This document shows, one piece after another, positions 37,986 to 51,600 of a stretch of 64,000 nt of DNA. Positions within the stretch are counted from its first letter, which is position 1, and every line of letters begins with the position of its first letter. The stretch is from positions 8,461,344 through 8,525,343 of the forward strand of contig OZ023190.1 in assembly GCA_963995505.1 (NCBI GenBank). The letters are read 5' to 3'. The stretch is from Hypericum androsaemum (taxonomy: Eukaryota; Streptophyta; Magnoliopsida; Malpighiales; Hypericaceae). The notes under the pieces are model-generated. The model worked only from the letters and a program-made list of their open reading frames with translations, was not told the origin of the DNA and made no database searches. A program made the translations under genes and the position numbers.

Positions 37986-39510
37986 ATAATATACATAATC
38001 ATATCGTACCAGATGCAAACGTAGCCATATCGTACCAAAACCAAACATAACAAGATCGTACCAAATCTAGACATAATCAGACCATACAAAAGCCAAACAT
38101 AACCATATCAAATAGATCTTCATATCACACAAATCAATAAGCTCCAAACCGAACAAATATATCGAATGCCCCGAATGGGCCAAATTAACCAAATATTCAC
38201 ATATCATACTCTCACATCTTCATATGACAGATGCACAATATGTACTCAAAAATATCAAGAAAAATAAATAGAGTGCGTCAAATAAAGCACGAGTCACATA
38301 TTATTTGTTTACCAATTTTGGCTGGACGACCATCTAGAATGACCATCCTCTTTCTAATACAAATATTTCTTCGGTCAATAGCCACAAGGTTTGTTTTCAA
38401 ATCTCTTGTAATTATATTTAAAAACCCATCACATAGAAGCAATACTCAATTTTCGTTTAACTAGATAAAATATCTACTTTTTCCAATTTTGTTCTTTTCT
38501 CGGTTATGGTTTCCAATTTTTGTTCATTGCTTCGGTTAACATTATAATTACAAGATACTTTTAATCGTACTAACTTTAACCGTCATTCTTATGATTCACT
38601 ATCACTTGTAATTTCAGTTCGGATGAGAAGTCATCATCCCCACTTAACTTACTGATCGTAGTAAAATAATCAAACTAAACGTGATTGGATAACTTACCTA
38701 GATACCTCTGTTATTTTCCTTCGTTGCGTCATCTAGTTCTCTTTCATTTCTTTTCCTTCTCTAGTTCTTCTTTTATATATTTATTTTCTTTGTTTAGACG
38801 AAACTGGTGGAATTCATCCACTCTCACAGATTCCTTCTAATAACATAATTAGTTAAGCTTCTTTTTTTTTTCTTTAGCTTTTCTTTTACGTCTCTAGTTT
38901 CTTCTCTTTTATTTATTGTTAATGAACATCATCTAATCCATAATCCAAGTTACTTTCTGTAACCATGAATAAAGATTCTCAATCTAGCATCTTTTTTTTA
39001 TAATTTATTTAACCTTTGTGGTTGTTCTCGATTTACTTTCCTATAGAGTAAAAGTTGACCTTTCCAATTTCTTTAGCTTATAGTTCATATACATGGATAA
39101 TCTTAACGATTAGAAAATTGTTCATCATCAATCATGCTAAAATAATAAAGGTAGAGTTACCTTAATAAAATCCCCTCTTTTACTCAATGACTATGTCTCT
39201 CCTTTTGTTCAAACTTATCGTTTTCTTTTGCTTTCTTTTTTTTTGGTTGTTTCTTTGTTTCGGTGAAATCTTTGTAAAAGACCAACATTAGTCTCCCTAA
39301 TATGTTAATCCTTCACCGCCTCTCCTTTTACTATTTACTTTCCTTTGTCATTTGTGAGTTTTTCTAGTCCTTCCACGTTACTTTCTTTTATTTTATTCTT
39401 ATCCTTACTTTATGAACTTAACCAAATTCACTTTCATCTAATTTATTTCCTTTGCCTCTTTTAATTGTTTCGGTAGAATTAATGGGAACTTATCCCAATT
39501 TCATCCACTT

Positions 39511-39517
39511 GCCACGT
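39511..39517 (-). promoter_or_regulatory. ACGTGGC motif in U3 of LTR E
   Basis: GCCACGT on + is ACGTGGC in sense, in the context CACTTGCCACGTATTTAC, about 280 bp inside the sense start of this LTR. Confidence 0.4.
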
Positions 39518-39799
39518 ATTTACAATTTAATTAAATTAAGTTGAGTTGCTAAATTTCTAACTTAACCGTTACTTTTAGTTTTAGTATTTCGCAACTTAGC
39601 TCATATCCTAATTTATTCAATTCTTCAATTTTGTAATATATTGATATAAAACATTATCAACTCAAGTTCATTCATATTATATCTACATAACCAATTTTGT
39701 AGATATTTTTCTTGTAGTATATTCTTATCTTAACAAATAATTTAGCATATTTGATTAGATTCAACTAAGTTTGATTCACAAGGTGAGATATTACACTTA

Positions 39800-41650
39800 T
39801 CTTGCCTTATCTTGCCATATGTTGCCTATCCTTGTCTTTTCTTATCTTATCTTGCCTTATCTTGCCTTTTGTTGCTTTTTCTCGCCTTATCTTGCCTTTT
39901 CTTGCCTTTTTTGCCTTATCTTGCCTTATCTTACATTTTCTAGTCTTTTCTTACCTTATTTTTTCTTATCTTGCCTCTTCTTGCCTTTTCTTTCCTTATC
40001 TTACCTTTTCTTGCCTTATATTGACTTTTCTTAACTTTTCTTGCCTTATCTTGCCATATCTTGCCTTTTCTTTCCTTTTCTTACCTTTTCCTTGCCTTTT
40101 CTTTCCTTTTCTTGCCTTATCGGGCATTTTCTTGCCATTTCTTGCCTTTTCTTTCCTTATCTTCTCTTTTCTTGCCTTTTCCTTTCCTTTTCTTGTCTCA
40201 TCTTGCCTTATATTGCCTATTCCTGCTTTTTCATGAATTTCCTTGCTTTTTCTTGCATTATCTTACTTTTTATTAATTCTTCTTCCTTATCTTACCTATT
40301 CTTGCTTTATCTTGCATTTTCTTTCCTTTGCTTGCCTTTTCTCTGCCTTTTCTTATCTTTTCATACCTTATCTTTCCTTATCTTGCCTCTTCTTGCCTTT
40401 TCTTGCATTATCTTCCCTTTTCTAGCCTTATCATGCCTTTTCTTCCCTTATTTTGACTTTTCTTGACTTTTATTTCCTTATCTTGCCTTTTCTTTCCTTA
40501 TCTTCCCTTTTCTTACCCTATCTTACTTTTTTTTGCCTTTTCTTTCCTTTTCTAACCTTATCTTTCCTTATCTTGCCTTGCCTTATAAAACCTTTTCTTT
40601 CCTTTTCTTGTCTTTTCTTACCTTATCTTGCCTCTTCTTGCCTTTTCTTTCATTTTCTTGCCTTATCTTGCATTTTCTTGCCTTATAGTGACTTTTCTTG
40701 CCTTATAGTGACTTTTGTTGCCTTATCTTGCCTTTTCTTGCCTTTTCCTAACCTATTCTTGCCTTATATTGACTTATCTTGCCTTATCTTTCATTTTCTT
40801 GTCTTTTCTTGCCTTATCGTACCTTTTCTTGCATTTTCTAACCTTATCTTGCCTTATCTTGCCTTTTCTTATCTTCTCTTGCCTTATCTTACATTTTCTT
40901 GTCTTTTCTTACCTTGTCTTTCCTTATCTTGCCTCTTTTTGCCTTATCTTGCCATATCTTTCCTTTTCTTTCCTTATCTTGCCTTTTCTTACCTTATGTC
41001 GCCTTATGTTGCCTTTTCTTACCTTATTTTGACTTATCTTGCCTTTTCTTTCCTTATCTTGCCTTTTCTTGCCATATCTTACATTTTCTTTCCTTTTCTT
41101 GCCTTTTCCTTGCCTTTTCTTGGCCTATCCTTTTCTTGCTTTATCTTGGCTTTTCTTGCCTTATCTTGGCTTACCTTGCCTTATCTTTCCCTATCTTGCC
41201 TTTTCTTCCCTTTTTTTCCTTTTCTTATCTTTTCCTGCCTTATCTTGCCTTATGTTGCCTATCTTTACCTTTTCGTTACTTATCTTGCCTTTTCTTTCCT
41301 TTCCTTACCTTTTCCTTACCTTATCTTACCTTTTCTTGCCTTATCTTGCCTTATCTTGCCTTATTTTACCTTTTCTTTCTTTTTCTTATCTTTCCTTATC
41401 TTGTTTCTTCTTGCATTTTCTTGCCTTTTCTTGCCTTATATTGACTTTTCTTGCCTTTTCTTGCCATATCTTGCCTTTTCTTGCCTTATCGTGCCTTTTC
41501 CTACCTTTTCTTTCCTTTTGTTTCTTTTTCTTGACGTCTCCTTACCTTTTCTTGTCTTATCTTGCCTTATATTGCCTTTTCCTAATTTTTTCTTGAATTT
41601 TCTTGCATTATCTTACTTATTATTAATTTTTCTTCCTTATCTTGCCTCTT
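39800..41650. repeat. Diverged higher-order block, copy 2 (matches 33100-35200)
   Basis: This shares the ordered variant pattern with 33100-35200, including two consecutive CTTATAGTGACTTTTCTTGC-type units at 40681-40715 and the paired markers 1.3 kb apart. Substitutions between copies are frequent, so the duplication is older than those at 11.8 and 53.3 kb. Confidence 0.6.
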
Positions 41651-42598
41651 CTTCCCTTATCTTGCATTTTCTTTCTTTTTCTTGCCTTTTCACTGCCTTT
41701 TCTTATCTTTTCTTACCTTATCTTTCCTTATCTTACCTCTTCTTGCCTTTAATTGCCTTATCTTGCCTTTTCTAGCCTTATCTTGCCTTTTCTTGCCTTA
41801 TTTTTACTTTTCTTGCCTTTTCTTTTCTTATCTTGCCTTTTCTTGCCTTTTCTTTCCTTATCTTGCCTTTTCTTGCCATATTTTGTCTTTTTTTTTCCTT
41901 TTTTTTGCATTTTCCTTTCCTTTTCTTGCTTTTCTTGCCTTAACTTACCTTTTCTTGCCTTTTCTAACCTTATATTGCCTTGTCTTACCTTTTCTTTCCA
42001 TCTCTTATCTTTTCTTACCTTATCTTTCCTTATCTTACCTCTTCTTGCCTTATCTTGCCTTATCTTGCCTTTTCTTTTCTTTTCTTGCCTTATATTGTCT
42101 TATCTTGCCTTTTCTTGCCTTATTTTGACTCATCTTGCCTTTTCTTTCCTTATCTGGCCTTTTCTTGCCATATCTTGCCTTTTTCTTGCATTTTCTTGCC
42201 TTTTCTTGTCTTATCTTGCCTTTTCTTTCCTTTTCTTGCCTTATCTTGCCTTTTTTTCATTTTCTTTGCTTGCCTTATCTTGCCTTATGTTGCCTATTCT
42301 TGCCTTTTCTTACCTTATCTTGCCTTTTCTTGCCTTTACCGTACATTATCTTGCCTTTTCTTACCTTTTCTGGCCTTATCTTGCCTTATCTTTCCTTTTC
42401 TTATCTATTCTTACCTTATCTTTCCTTATCTTACCTTTTCTTCCCTTTTCTTTCCTTATTTTGCCTTTTCTTGCCTTATCTTTACTTTTCTTGCCTTTTC
42501 TTGCCTTATCTTTCCTTATCTTGCCTCTTCTTGCCTTTTCTTTCCTTTTCTTGCCTTATCTTGCCTTATCTTTCATTATCTTGTCTCTTCTTGCCTTA

Positions 42599-42603
42599 TC
42601 TTA
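42599..42603. repeat. Left target-site duplication TCTTA of LTR C
   Basis: TCTTA precedes the TG at 42604; the right side has TCTTG (45118-45122), so 4 of 5 bases match. In a satellite made of TCTTA and TCTTG this could also be chance. Confidence 0.5.
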
Positions 42604-45117
42604 TGTCACGACCTAAATTGGTGGTCGGTGGCCGGTGCTAGACTTCAACTCCTTTAATCCCAAAGATATCTAGCCAGCCTCAAACATATTCAGAATTTAT
42701 AATAATAAGCCTTTAAATATAAAATTTAAAACTTAATTTACAAAATATAAGCCAAGCTTTTTCTTTATTATTCATACTCCCCAAGATCAAAACAAATCAT
42801 GTGACTACGGAGCTTCTAGATCAAAAAGTAAAATACAAACTGGTGACCTCGATTCCAGTCCTAGAGAACAAAGCAGATTTGGTACAATCATAGTAGATCT
42901 CCGAACTAATACAACTTATGTACGAGTTCCTGCAAAACTGGTAGGAGGGGGGATGAGTGTTTTGGAACACTCAGTAAACAAATAAGATATGCATCGCAAT
43001 TTATTTAGCTACTCAATGCTCAAACATACCTAACCCATGCATATGACTAACATGGCAATTGCATCATGCAAACATTTAGATTATCATAATGTCTTATTTA
43101 CCAGATGACCAAATATTAACATATAATCACAAAGGCACAGAAACATGAGCAAACTAAACAACGTCCCATACCGTCACGTAATTTGACACATGACACATAA
43201 TTCAAATATCATATAGAAGAGCTGACGAACATTCGGCAAGATCTAGATAGTGTCACTCTAACCCCGACACGAGGATACCATATCTCAAAGGCGCCATCAG
43301 AAACCAACCCCGCCGGCCAAACAGATCATATCAGAATCTATTGTATCCTCAGTATATGTGCACATATGCCAACATCCCCGGTTGGTCACGGGTAGATCTC
43401 TGCCTACTAGACATCCATATCACAGAGCGGAGCCATCCATATAACAGACTTTCATATCATAACAAATTCATAGACTCCCAAAATATATCAAACATATCCA
43501 GTGCCCCGCTGGGCCAGATTACACAAACTTTCACAAATCATAATGTCATACAAATGCTCATATGACAAATGTACAAATGCACTCACACTACCATATTCAA
43601 ATCATGACAAATAAATAGAGTGTGCTAAAGAAAGCACGAGTCACATATTATTTGTTTACCGATTTTGGCTTGCCAAGTAATTTGCTCTGGTCGTCCTCTA
43701 ACAAAATATCTTCCAATTATTCTCATATATCACAATACCTGCCCATTAGAAATTGACTCCCTCTTTAACCACCCAACAAGAGCAGTACATTTTATAATAA
43801 ATCTATTTCCTTCGTAATCACTATTTCACACATTCCAATTTTCACTCACTAAGCACCTTGGTCATTAACTATGTTTTGTTTAACTCCTTCATCTTTCTCA
43901 TACAAATTGTGTCAACTGTAACACGAGTTCCAACATCAAACTAGTGTAATTCTTCTTTGGTAACTTCTGTGATATTCACTCTTTCTGGTCCTATTAAACC
44001 CAAGGTCAATATCTATTCAACCTTCTTCCAAATTAAATACTTGTTCCAATATATTATTTCAGCTACATTAATTACAATTTTTAATCCTACCGGACATGAT
44101 ACTACACAGTATATCCATCAACATTACTAACTTTTACTCACCTTTTCATTAAAATGTCCTCGGTTCATTGCTTTTGACCATTCTTATTCTTTTCATTTTG
44201 TTTTTCGTTTCCTTATATTTTTCTTATTCTAATCATGGTCACGGTTGAACCTTGATTACTGACAATATTTTTAATTCATCCAATTCTGGAAAATAATCTA
44301 ACTAATCACACGCATCAATATTTTTAAATTTACCTTCCACTTCTCTTTTTTTTCTCGGTTGGCTTCATCTTCTTTCATTTTCTTTTCTTGCTTCCTTTAC
44401 TTTTCTTTCCTGACGTCATTCTTTCACTTCCGTTAACTTTGTATTTTTTTTACTGGTTCGGTAGAAGGTTTGAGAATGAGCAACTTCTATCCATTCCACT
44501 AAATTATAACCTTTGACCGACTCTTACTTTACCACCTTTTTGTTTGTGCCTTGGTGTAATTTGTGGATGTGATCAAAGAATGTCTCCACTAATCCAATTT
44601 ATATTGGACATCAAGTTTTCGTGGCCAGCTGCATATTTGCCACTTTCACCATTTCTTTTCCTATTTACTTTATTTTAATATGTTTGGTGAAAATTGTTGG
44701 AACCGTCCTTAATTTGCCCGATAAACATCTCATTGTAAAATGGGACATATAATTTCGTGGCCAATTCCATTAGCTGCCACGTTTGCTATTCTAATTTTTT
44801 TTCTAGCTTATCCTATTTTATTTTATTATTCTTTATCTACTAAAAATGGTTAGAAACTTATAGAATTCAGATTTTTTCTTACTACTAATTAAATTGCTTC
44901 CTCGTATAAATTTATCAATCGATCAACATTTCTTATACATCGGATTATCGAATTGACCATAGTAATCAATCGGTCCAATTAAATTAAATATTAGAATATC
45001 TCAATCACTAATTAGCATTAATATTTTTTGACATAGTAGTATATTTTTATCTTATGGAATAATCTAGCATACTTGATTAAATCTAATTAAGTTTAACTAA
45101 AATAGTCGGGTATTACA
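42604..45117 (-). mobile_element. Solo LTR C
   Basis: This 2514-bp unit has both intact termini (TGTCACGACC on the left, GGGTATTACA on the right as seen on +), with no internal domain. The first 1.07 kb is very close to the LTRs of element B, including the palindrome at 43354-43367. From about 43680 to the last roughly 60 bp (U3) the sequence is different. It is flanked by TCTTA/TCTTG, a near-perfect target duplication. Short open frames have no recognisable product. Confidence 0.88.
44776..44782 (-). promoter_or_regulatory. ACGTGGC motif in U3 of LTR C
   Basis: GCCACGT on + is ACGTGGC in sense, in the context AGCTGCCACGTTTGC, about 335 bp inside the sense start of the LTR. It is conserved although the surrounding U3 is unlike the other copies. 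Confidence 0.4.
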
Positions 45118-48100
45118 TCTTGCCATTTCTTTCCTTTTCTTGCCTTATCTTGCCTTTTCCTCCATTTTCTTGCTGTATCTTACCTTTTCTTGCCTTTTTT
45201 AACCTTATCTTGCCTTATCTTACATTTTCTTTCCTTTTCTTATCATTTCTTAGCTTATCTTGCCTTTTCTTTCCTTTTCTTGCCTTATCTTGCTTTATTT
45301 TAACATATATTGTCTTTTCTTTCCTTATTTGCCTTTTCTTGCCATATCTTGCATCTTCTTTTCTTTTCTTGCCTTTTCCTTGCCTTTTCTTGCCTTATTT
45401 GCCTTTTCTTGCCATATCTTGCATCGTCTTTCCTTTTCTTGCCTTTTCCATGCCTTTTCTTGACTTTTCTTCCCTTATCTTGCCTTTTCTTTGCTTTTCT
45501 TGGGTTTTCTTGCCTTATCGTGCCTTATCTTACCTTTTCTTTCCTTTTCTTGCTATTTTTTGCCTTATCTTGTCTTTTCTTTCCTTTTCTTGCCTTTTTC
45601 TTGCCTTTTCTTGCCTTTTCCTGCCTTATCTTGCCTTTTCTTACACCTTCTTGACTTTTTTTACCTTATCCTTCCTTATCTTGATTCTTCTTGCATTTTC
45701 TTACCTTATTTTGCCTTTCCTTGCCTTTTCTTTCCTTATCTTGCTTTTTCTTGCCATAACTTACCTTTTCTTTCCATTTCTTCCCATTTCCTTTCCTTTT
45801 CTTTTCTTTTCTTGCCTTTTCCTTTCCTTTCCTTTTCTTGCCTTATCTTGCCTTTTCTTTCCTTATCTTGCCTTTTCTCTCCTTATCTTGCATTTTCTTG
45901 CCATATCTTGCCTTTTCTTTCCTTTTCTTTCATTTTCTTACCTTTTCTTGCCTTTTCTAGCCTATTCTTAACTTTTCTTAGCTTTTCTAACCTTATCTTG
46001 ACTTATCTTTCCTTATCTTATCTTTTCTTTCCTTTTCTTATCTTTTCTTACCTTATCTTTCCTTATCTTGCCTCTTCTTGCCTTTTCTTGCCTTTTCTTT
46101 CCTTTTCTTGCCTTTTCTTACCTTATCTTGCCATATCTTGCATCTTCTTTCCTTTTTTTGCCTTTTCCTTGCCTTTTCTTGCCTTTTCTTCCCTTATCTT
46201 ACCTTATCTTTCCTTTTCTTGCCTTTTCTTGCCTTATCTTGCCTTTTCTTTCCTTTTCTTGCCTTATCTGGCCTTTTCTTGCCTTATCTTGCCTTTTCTT
46301 CCCTTTTCTTGCCTCTTCTTGCCTTATCTTGCCTTATCTTACCTTATCTTGCCTTATCTTGGCTTTTCTTGCCTTTTCTTTCCTTTTCTTACAATTTCCT
46401 ACCTTATCTTGCCTTTTCTTTCCTTTTCTTTCCTTTTCGTGCCTTTTTCTTGCCTTTTCTTGCCATATCTTGCATCTTCTTTCCTTATCTTTCCTTTTTT
46501 TCCCTTATCTTATAATATCTTGCATCTTCTTGCCTTTTCTTCCCTTATCTTGCCTTATCTTTCCTTTTCTTGCCTTATCTTGCCTTTTCTTTCCTTTTCT
46601 GGCCTTTTCTTGCCTTATGTTTCCTTTTCTTCCCTTTTCTAGCCTTTTCTTTTCTTATCTTGGTTTTTCTTGGCTTTTCTTTCCTTTTCTTGCCATTTCT
46701 TGCCTTATCTTGCCTTTCCTTTCCTTTTCTTGCCTTTTTCTGGCCTTTTCTTGCCTTTTCTTACACCTTCTTGTCTTTTCTTACCTTATCTTTCCATATC
46801 TTGCTTCTCTTGCCTTTTCTTACCTTATTTTGACTTTTCTTGCCTTTTCTTTCCTAATCTTGCTTTTTCTTGCCATAACTTGCCTTTTCTTTCCATTTCT
46901 TGCCTTTTCCTTTTTTTTTCTTTTCTTTTCTTGCCTTTTCCTTTCCTTTTCTTGCCTTATCTTGCATTTTCTTTCCTTATCTTGCCTTTTCTTGCCATAT
47001 CTTGCCTTTTCTTTCCTTTTCGTACCTTATCTTGCCTTTTCTTGCCTTTTCTAGCCTTTTCTTGCCTTTTATAACCTTATCTTGACTTGTCATTCCCTAT
47101 CTTACCTTTTCTTTTCTTTTCTTGTCTTTTCTTACCTTATCTTGCCTCATCTTGCCTTATCTTGCTTTTCTTTCCTTTTCTTGCCTTATCTTGCCTTTTC
47201 AACCCTTATGTTACCTTATCTAGCCTTTTCTTGCCTTTTCTCACCTTATCTTGCCATATCTTGCATCTTCTTTCCTTTTCTTGCCATTTCCTTACCTTTT
47301 CTTGCCTTTTCTTCCCTTATCTTGCCTTATCTATCCTTTTCATGCCTTTTCATGCCTTTTCTTGCCTTATAATGCCTTATCTTTCTTTTTCTTTCCTTTT
47401 CATGCCTTATCTGGCCTTTTCTTGCCTTTTCTTGCCTTATCTTTCCTTATCTTTTTTTTCCTCTTCTTGCCTTATCTTGCCTTTTCTTTCCTTTTCTTGC
47501 TTTTTCCTTGCCTTTTCTTGCCTTATCTTGCCTTTTCTTACACCTTCTTGTATTTTCTTACCTTATCTTACCTTATCTTGCTTCTTCTTGCCTTTTCTTA
47601 CCTTATTTTAATTTTTCTTACCTTTTCTTTCCTTATCTTGCTTTTTCTTGCCATAACTTGCCTTTTCTTTCCATTTCTTGCCTTTTCCTTTTCTTTTCTT
47701 TTCTTTTCTTGCCTTTTCCTTTCCTTTTCTTGCCTTTTCTTGCCTTTTCCTTTCCTTTTCTTGCCTTATCTTGCCTTTTCTTTCCTTATTTTGCCTTTTC
47801 TTGCCTTTTCTTGCTTATCTTTCCTTTTCTTGCCATATCTTGACTTTTCTTTCCTTTTCTAGCCATTTTTTTCCTTTTCTTGCCTTTTCTAACCTTATAT
47901 TGACTTATCTTTCCTTATCTTACCTTTTCTTTCTTTTTCTTTGCTTTTCTTACCTTATTTTTCCTTATCTTGCCTCTTCTTGCCTTATCTTGCCTCTTCT
48001 TTCCTTTTCTTGCCTTATGTTATCTTACCTTTTCTGGCCTTTTCTTACCTTATCTTGCCTTATCTTGCCATATCTTGTATCTTCTTTCCTTATCTTTTCT

Positions 48101-48341
48101 GGCCTTTTTCTTGCCTTTTCTTGCCTTTTCTTCCCTTATCTTGCCTTATCTTTCCTTTTCTTGCCTTTTCTTGCCTTATCTTGCCTTATCTTTCCTTTTC
48201 TTTCCTTTTCTTTCCTTTTCTTGCCTTATCTGGCTTTTTCTTGCCTTATCTTGCCTTTTCTTCCCTTATCTTGCCTTATCTTTTCTTTTCTTTTCTTTTC
48301 TTTCCTCTTCTTGCCTTATCTTGCCTTTTCTTGCCTTATCT

Positions 48342-48432
48342 TGCCATATCTTGCCTTTCTTATCTTTTCTTACCTTATCTTTCCTTATCTTGTCTCTTCT
48401 TACCTTTTCTTAACTAATCTTGCCTTTTCTTG
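48342..48432. repeat. 91-bp direct duplication, copy 1
   Basis: The segment from TGCCATATCTTGCC through TTAACTAATCTTGCCTTTTC is repeated at 48531-48622 with a single 1-bp indel. The offset is about 190 bp. Confidence 0.85.
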
Positions 48433-48530
48433 TCTTATTTTAACTTTTCTTTCCTTATCTTGCATTTTCTTGCCTTATTTTGCCTTTTCTTGCCTTATTT
48501 TTCCTTTTCTTGCCTTTTCTTGCGTTATCT

Positions 48531-48622
48531 TGCCATATCTTGCCTTTTCTTATCTTTTCTTACCTTATCTTTCCTTATCTTGTCTCTTCTTACCTTTTCT
48601 TAACTAATCTTGCCTTTTCTTG
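48531..48622. repeat. 91-bp direct duplication, copy 2
   Basis: This is the second copy of 48342-48432. It differs by one T and then diverges after CTTTTCTTG. Confidence 0.85.
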
Positions 48623-51600
48623 CCTTATTTTTTACTTTTCTTGCCTTATCTTGCTTTTTCTTGCCATATCTTGCCTTTTCTTCCTTTTCCTACCTTTTCT
48701 TTTCCTTTTCTTGCCTTTTCTTGCCTTATCGTGCCTTTTCTTACCTTATCTTGCCATTTTTCGCCTTTTCCTTACCAATTTTTGCCTTATTTTGACTTAT
48801 CTTACCTTTTTTTTCCTTATCTTGCCTTTTCTTATCTTTTCTAACCTTTACTTTCCTTATCTTTCCTCTTCTTTCCTTATCTTGCCTCTTCTTATCTTAT
48901 CTTGCCTTTTCTTACCTTTTCTTTACTTATCTTGCTTTATCTTGCCTTTACTTGCCTTATGTTGCCTTATCTTGCCTTATGTTGACTTATAATGCCATTT
49001 CTTGCCTTATGTTGCCTTATGTTGCCTTATCTTGCCATATCTTGCATTTTCTTTCCTTTTCTTACCTTTTCATTGCCTTTTTTCCTTATCTTGCCTTTTC
49101 TTGCCTTATCTTGACTTTTCTTGCCATATCTTGCTTTTTCTTTCCCTTTCCTGCCTTTTCTTGCCTTATCTTACCTTTTCTGGCCTTATCTTACCTTATC
49201 TTACCTTTTCTTTCCTTTTTTTGTCTTTTCTTACCTTATCTTTTCTTATCTTTCCTCTTCTTGCCTTCTCTTGCCTTTTCTTGCCTTTTCTTTCCTTTTC
49301 TTGCCTTATCTTGCCTTTTCTTGCCTTATGTTGCCTTTTCTTGCCTTATTTTGGCTTATCTTGCCTTTTCTTTCCATATCTTGCATTTTCTTTCCTTTTC
49401 TTGATTTTCCTTGCCTTTTCTTGGCTTATCTTACATTATCTTTCCTTTTCTTGCCTTATCTTGCCTTTTCTTGTCTTATCTTAACTTATCTTGCCTTATC
49501 TTTCTGTATCTTGCCCTTTCTTTCCTTTTCTTTCCTCTTCTCTCCTTTTCTTTCCTTATCTTGCCTTTTCTTGCCTTATCTTGCCTATTCTTGCCTTTTC
49601 TGATCTTTTCTTACATTATCTTGCTTTTTAATAACTTTTCTTCCCTATCTTGCCTCTTTTTGCCTTATCTTGCCTTTTCTTTCCTTTTCTTACCTTTTCT
49701 TGGCTTTTCTTGCCTTTTCTTGCCATATCTTGCCTCTTCTTATCTTTTCTTACTTTATCTTTCCTCATCTTGCCTCTTCTTGCCTTTTCTTGCCTAATCT
49801 TGCCTTTTCTTACCTTATTTTGACTTTTCTTTCCATATCTTGCATTTTCTTGCCTTTTCTGGCCTTATTTTTCCTTTTCTTGCCTTATTTTGACTTTTCT
49901 TACTTTTTCTTTTCTTATCTTGCTTTTTCTTGCCATATCTTACCTTTTCCTTCCTTTTCTTGCCTTTTCCTATCCTTTTCTTGCCTTATAGGTGCCTTTT
50001 CTTGCCTTATCTTGTCTTTTCTTACCTTATCTTGCCTTTTTTTTCTTTTTCCTTACCAATTCTTTTCTTATTTTGACTTATCTTACCTTTTCTTTCCTTT
50101 TCTTGCCTTATCTTACCTTTTCTTGCCTTTTCTTGTCTTTTCTAACCTTATCTTGCCTTTTCTTATCTTTTCTTACTTTATCTTTCCTTATCTTGCCTCT
50201 TCTTTTCTTATCTTGCTTCTTCTTATCTTATCTTGCCTTTTCTTGCCTTTACTTTACTTATCTTGCTTTATCTTGCCTTTTCTTGCCTTATGTTGCCTTT
50301 TCTTGCCTTGTTTTGACTTATATTGCCATTTCTTGCCTTATGTTGCCTTATCTTGCATTCTCTTGCCATATCTCGCATTTTCTTTCATTTTCTTGCCTTT
50401 TCATTGCCTTTTCCATGCCTTTTTTTTCCTTATCTTGCCTTATCTTACTTTTTCTTTCCTTTTCTTGCCTTTTCTTGTCTCATCTAGTCTTATCTTGACT
50501 TTTCTTGCCTTTTCTTGCCTTATCTTGATTTATCTTGCCTTAACTTTCCTTATCTTGCCTTTTCTTTCCTTTTCTCTCCTTTTCTTGCCTTATATTGTCT
50601 ATTCTTGCTTTTTCTTAACTTATCTTGCCTTTTCTTACATTTTCCTTACCTTATCTTGCCCTTTCTTACATTTTCCTTTCCTTATCTTGCCTTTTCTTGC
50701 CTTATCTTGCCTTTTCTTGTCTTATCTTGCCTTATCTTGCCATTTCTTTCCTTTTCTGGTCTTTTCATACCTTATCTTTCCTTATCTTGCCTCTTCTTTC
50801 CTTATCTTGCCTTATATTTTATTTTCTTGCCCTATCTTGCCTTTTCAAGCCTCATCTTGCCTTTTCTTGCCATATCTTGCCATATCTTTCATTTTCTAGC
50901 CTTTGCTTTGCCTTTTCTTGCCTTTTCTTTACTTATTGTGCCTTTTCCTACCTTTTCTTGCCTTTTCATGCATTTTCTTGCCCTTTCTTGCCTTTTGCTT
51001 GCCTTTTCTTGTCTTATCTTGCCTTATATTGCCTTTTCTTGCTTTTTCTTAAATTTTCATGCTTTTTCTTGCATTATCTTATTTTTTATTAACTTTTCTT
51101 CCTTAACTTGCCTTATCTTGCCTTTCCTTTCCTTTTCTTGCCTTTTCTAGCCTTATCTTTCTTCATCTTCCCTTATCTAGCCTTTTCTTGACTTATCTGG
51201 CCTTTTCTTTCCTTTTCTTTCATTTTCTTACCTTTTCGAGCCTTATCTTGCCTTTCCTTGCCTTTTATTATGTTTTCTTACGTTATCTTAATTTTTCTTG
51301 CCTTTTCCTTACCCTTTCCTTTCCTTTTCTTGCATTATCTTGCCTTTCCTTGCCTTTTATTATCTTTTCTTACCTTATCTTGCATTTTTCTGGCCTTATC
51401 TTCCCTTTTCTTTCTTTTTCTTGTCTTTTCTTACCTCTTCTTGCCTTATCTTGCCTCTTCTTGCCTTATCTTGCCTTTTCTTACCTTATATTGCCTCATG
51501 TTGACTTATTTTGCCTTTTCTTGCCTTATTTTGACTTATCTTGTCTTTTCTTACCTTATCTTTTCTTATCTTGCCTCTTCTTGCCTTTTCTTACCTTATC

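Larger units (their letters stand above)
37037..39795 (-). mobile_element. 5'-complete, 3'-truncated LTR E
   Basis: The right edge is a normal LTR terminus (GAGATATTACA at 39785-39795, then satellite). The left edge lacks the roughly 190 bp that in other copies run from TGTCACGACC to the TATTATACATACTCCCC region, and satellite joins directly at about 37036. No target duplication can be tested. The conserved U5-side half (37037-about 38325) has a 55-60 bp tandem array. The U3 half (about 38330-39795) is not alignable by eye with the other copies, apart from the ACGTGGC motif and the final TTACA. Truncation probably came from unequal exchange or deletion in the satellite. Confidence 0.85.
39796..42603. 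repeat. Decameric satellite, block 4
   Basis: This is a 2.8-kb stretch of the decamer array between two LTR copies. It is a diverged higher-order copy of 33100-35200. Marker segments lie near 40256 and 41605, 1349 bp apart. The 440-codon frame 40453-41775 is an artefact of the period. Confidence 0.97.

Noticed and set aside
40453..41775. 440-codon + strand open frame resembling a polytopic membrane protein (the longest of many)
   Set aside because: It is the decamer satellite translated, a 10-residue L/F/S/P/C cycle with equivalent peptides in the other two frames. There is no codon bias, domain or promoter context.
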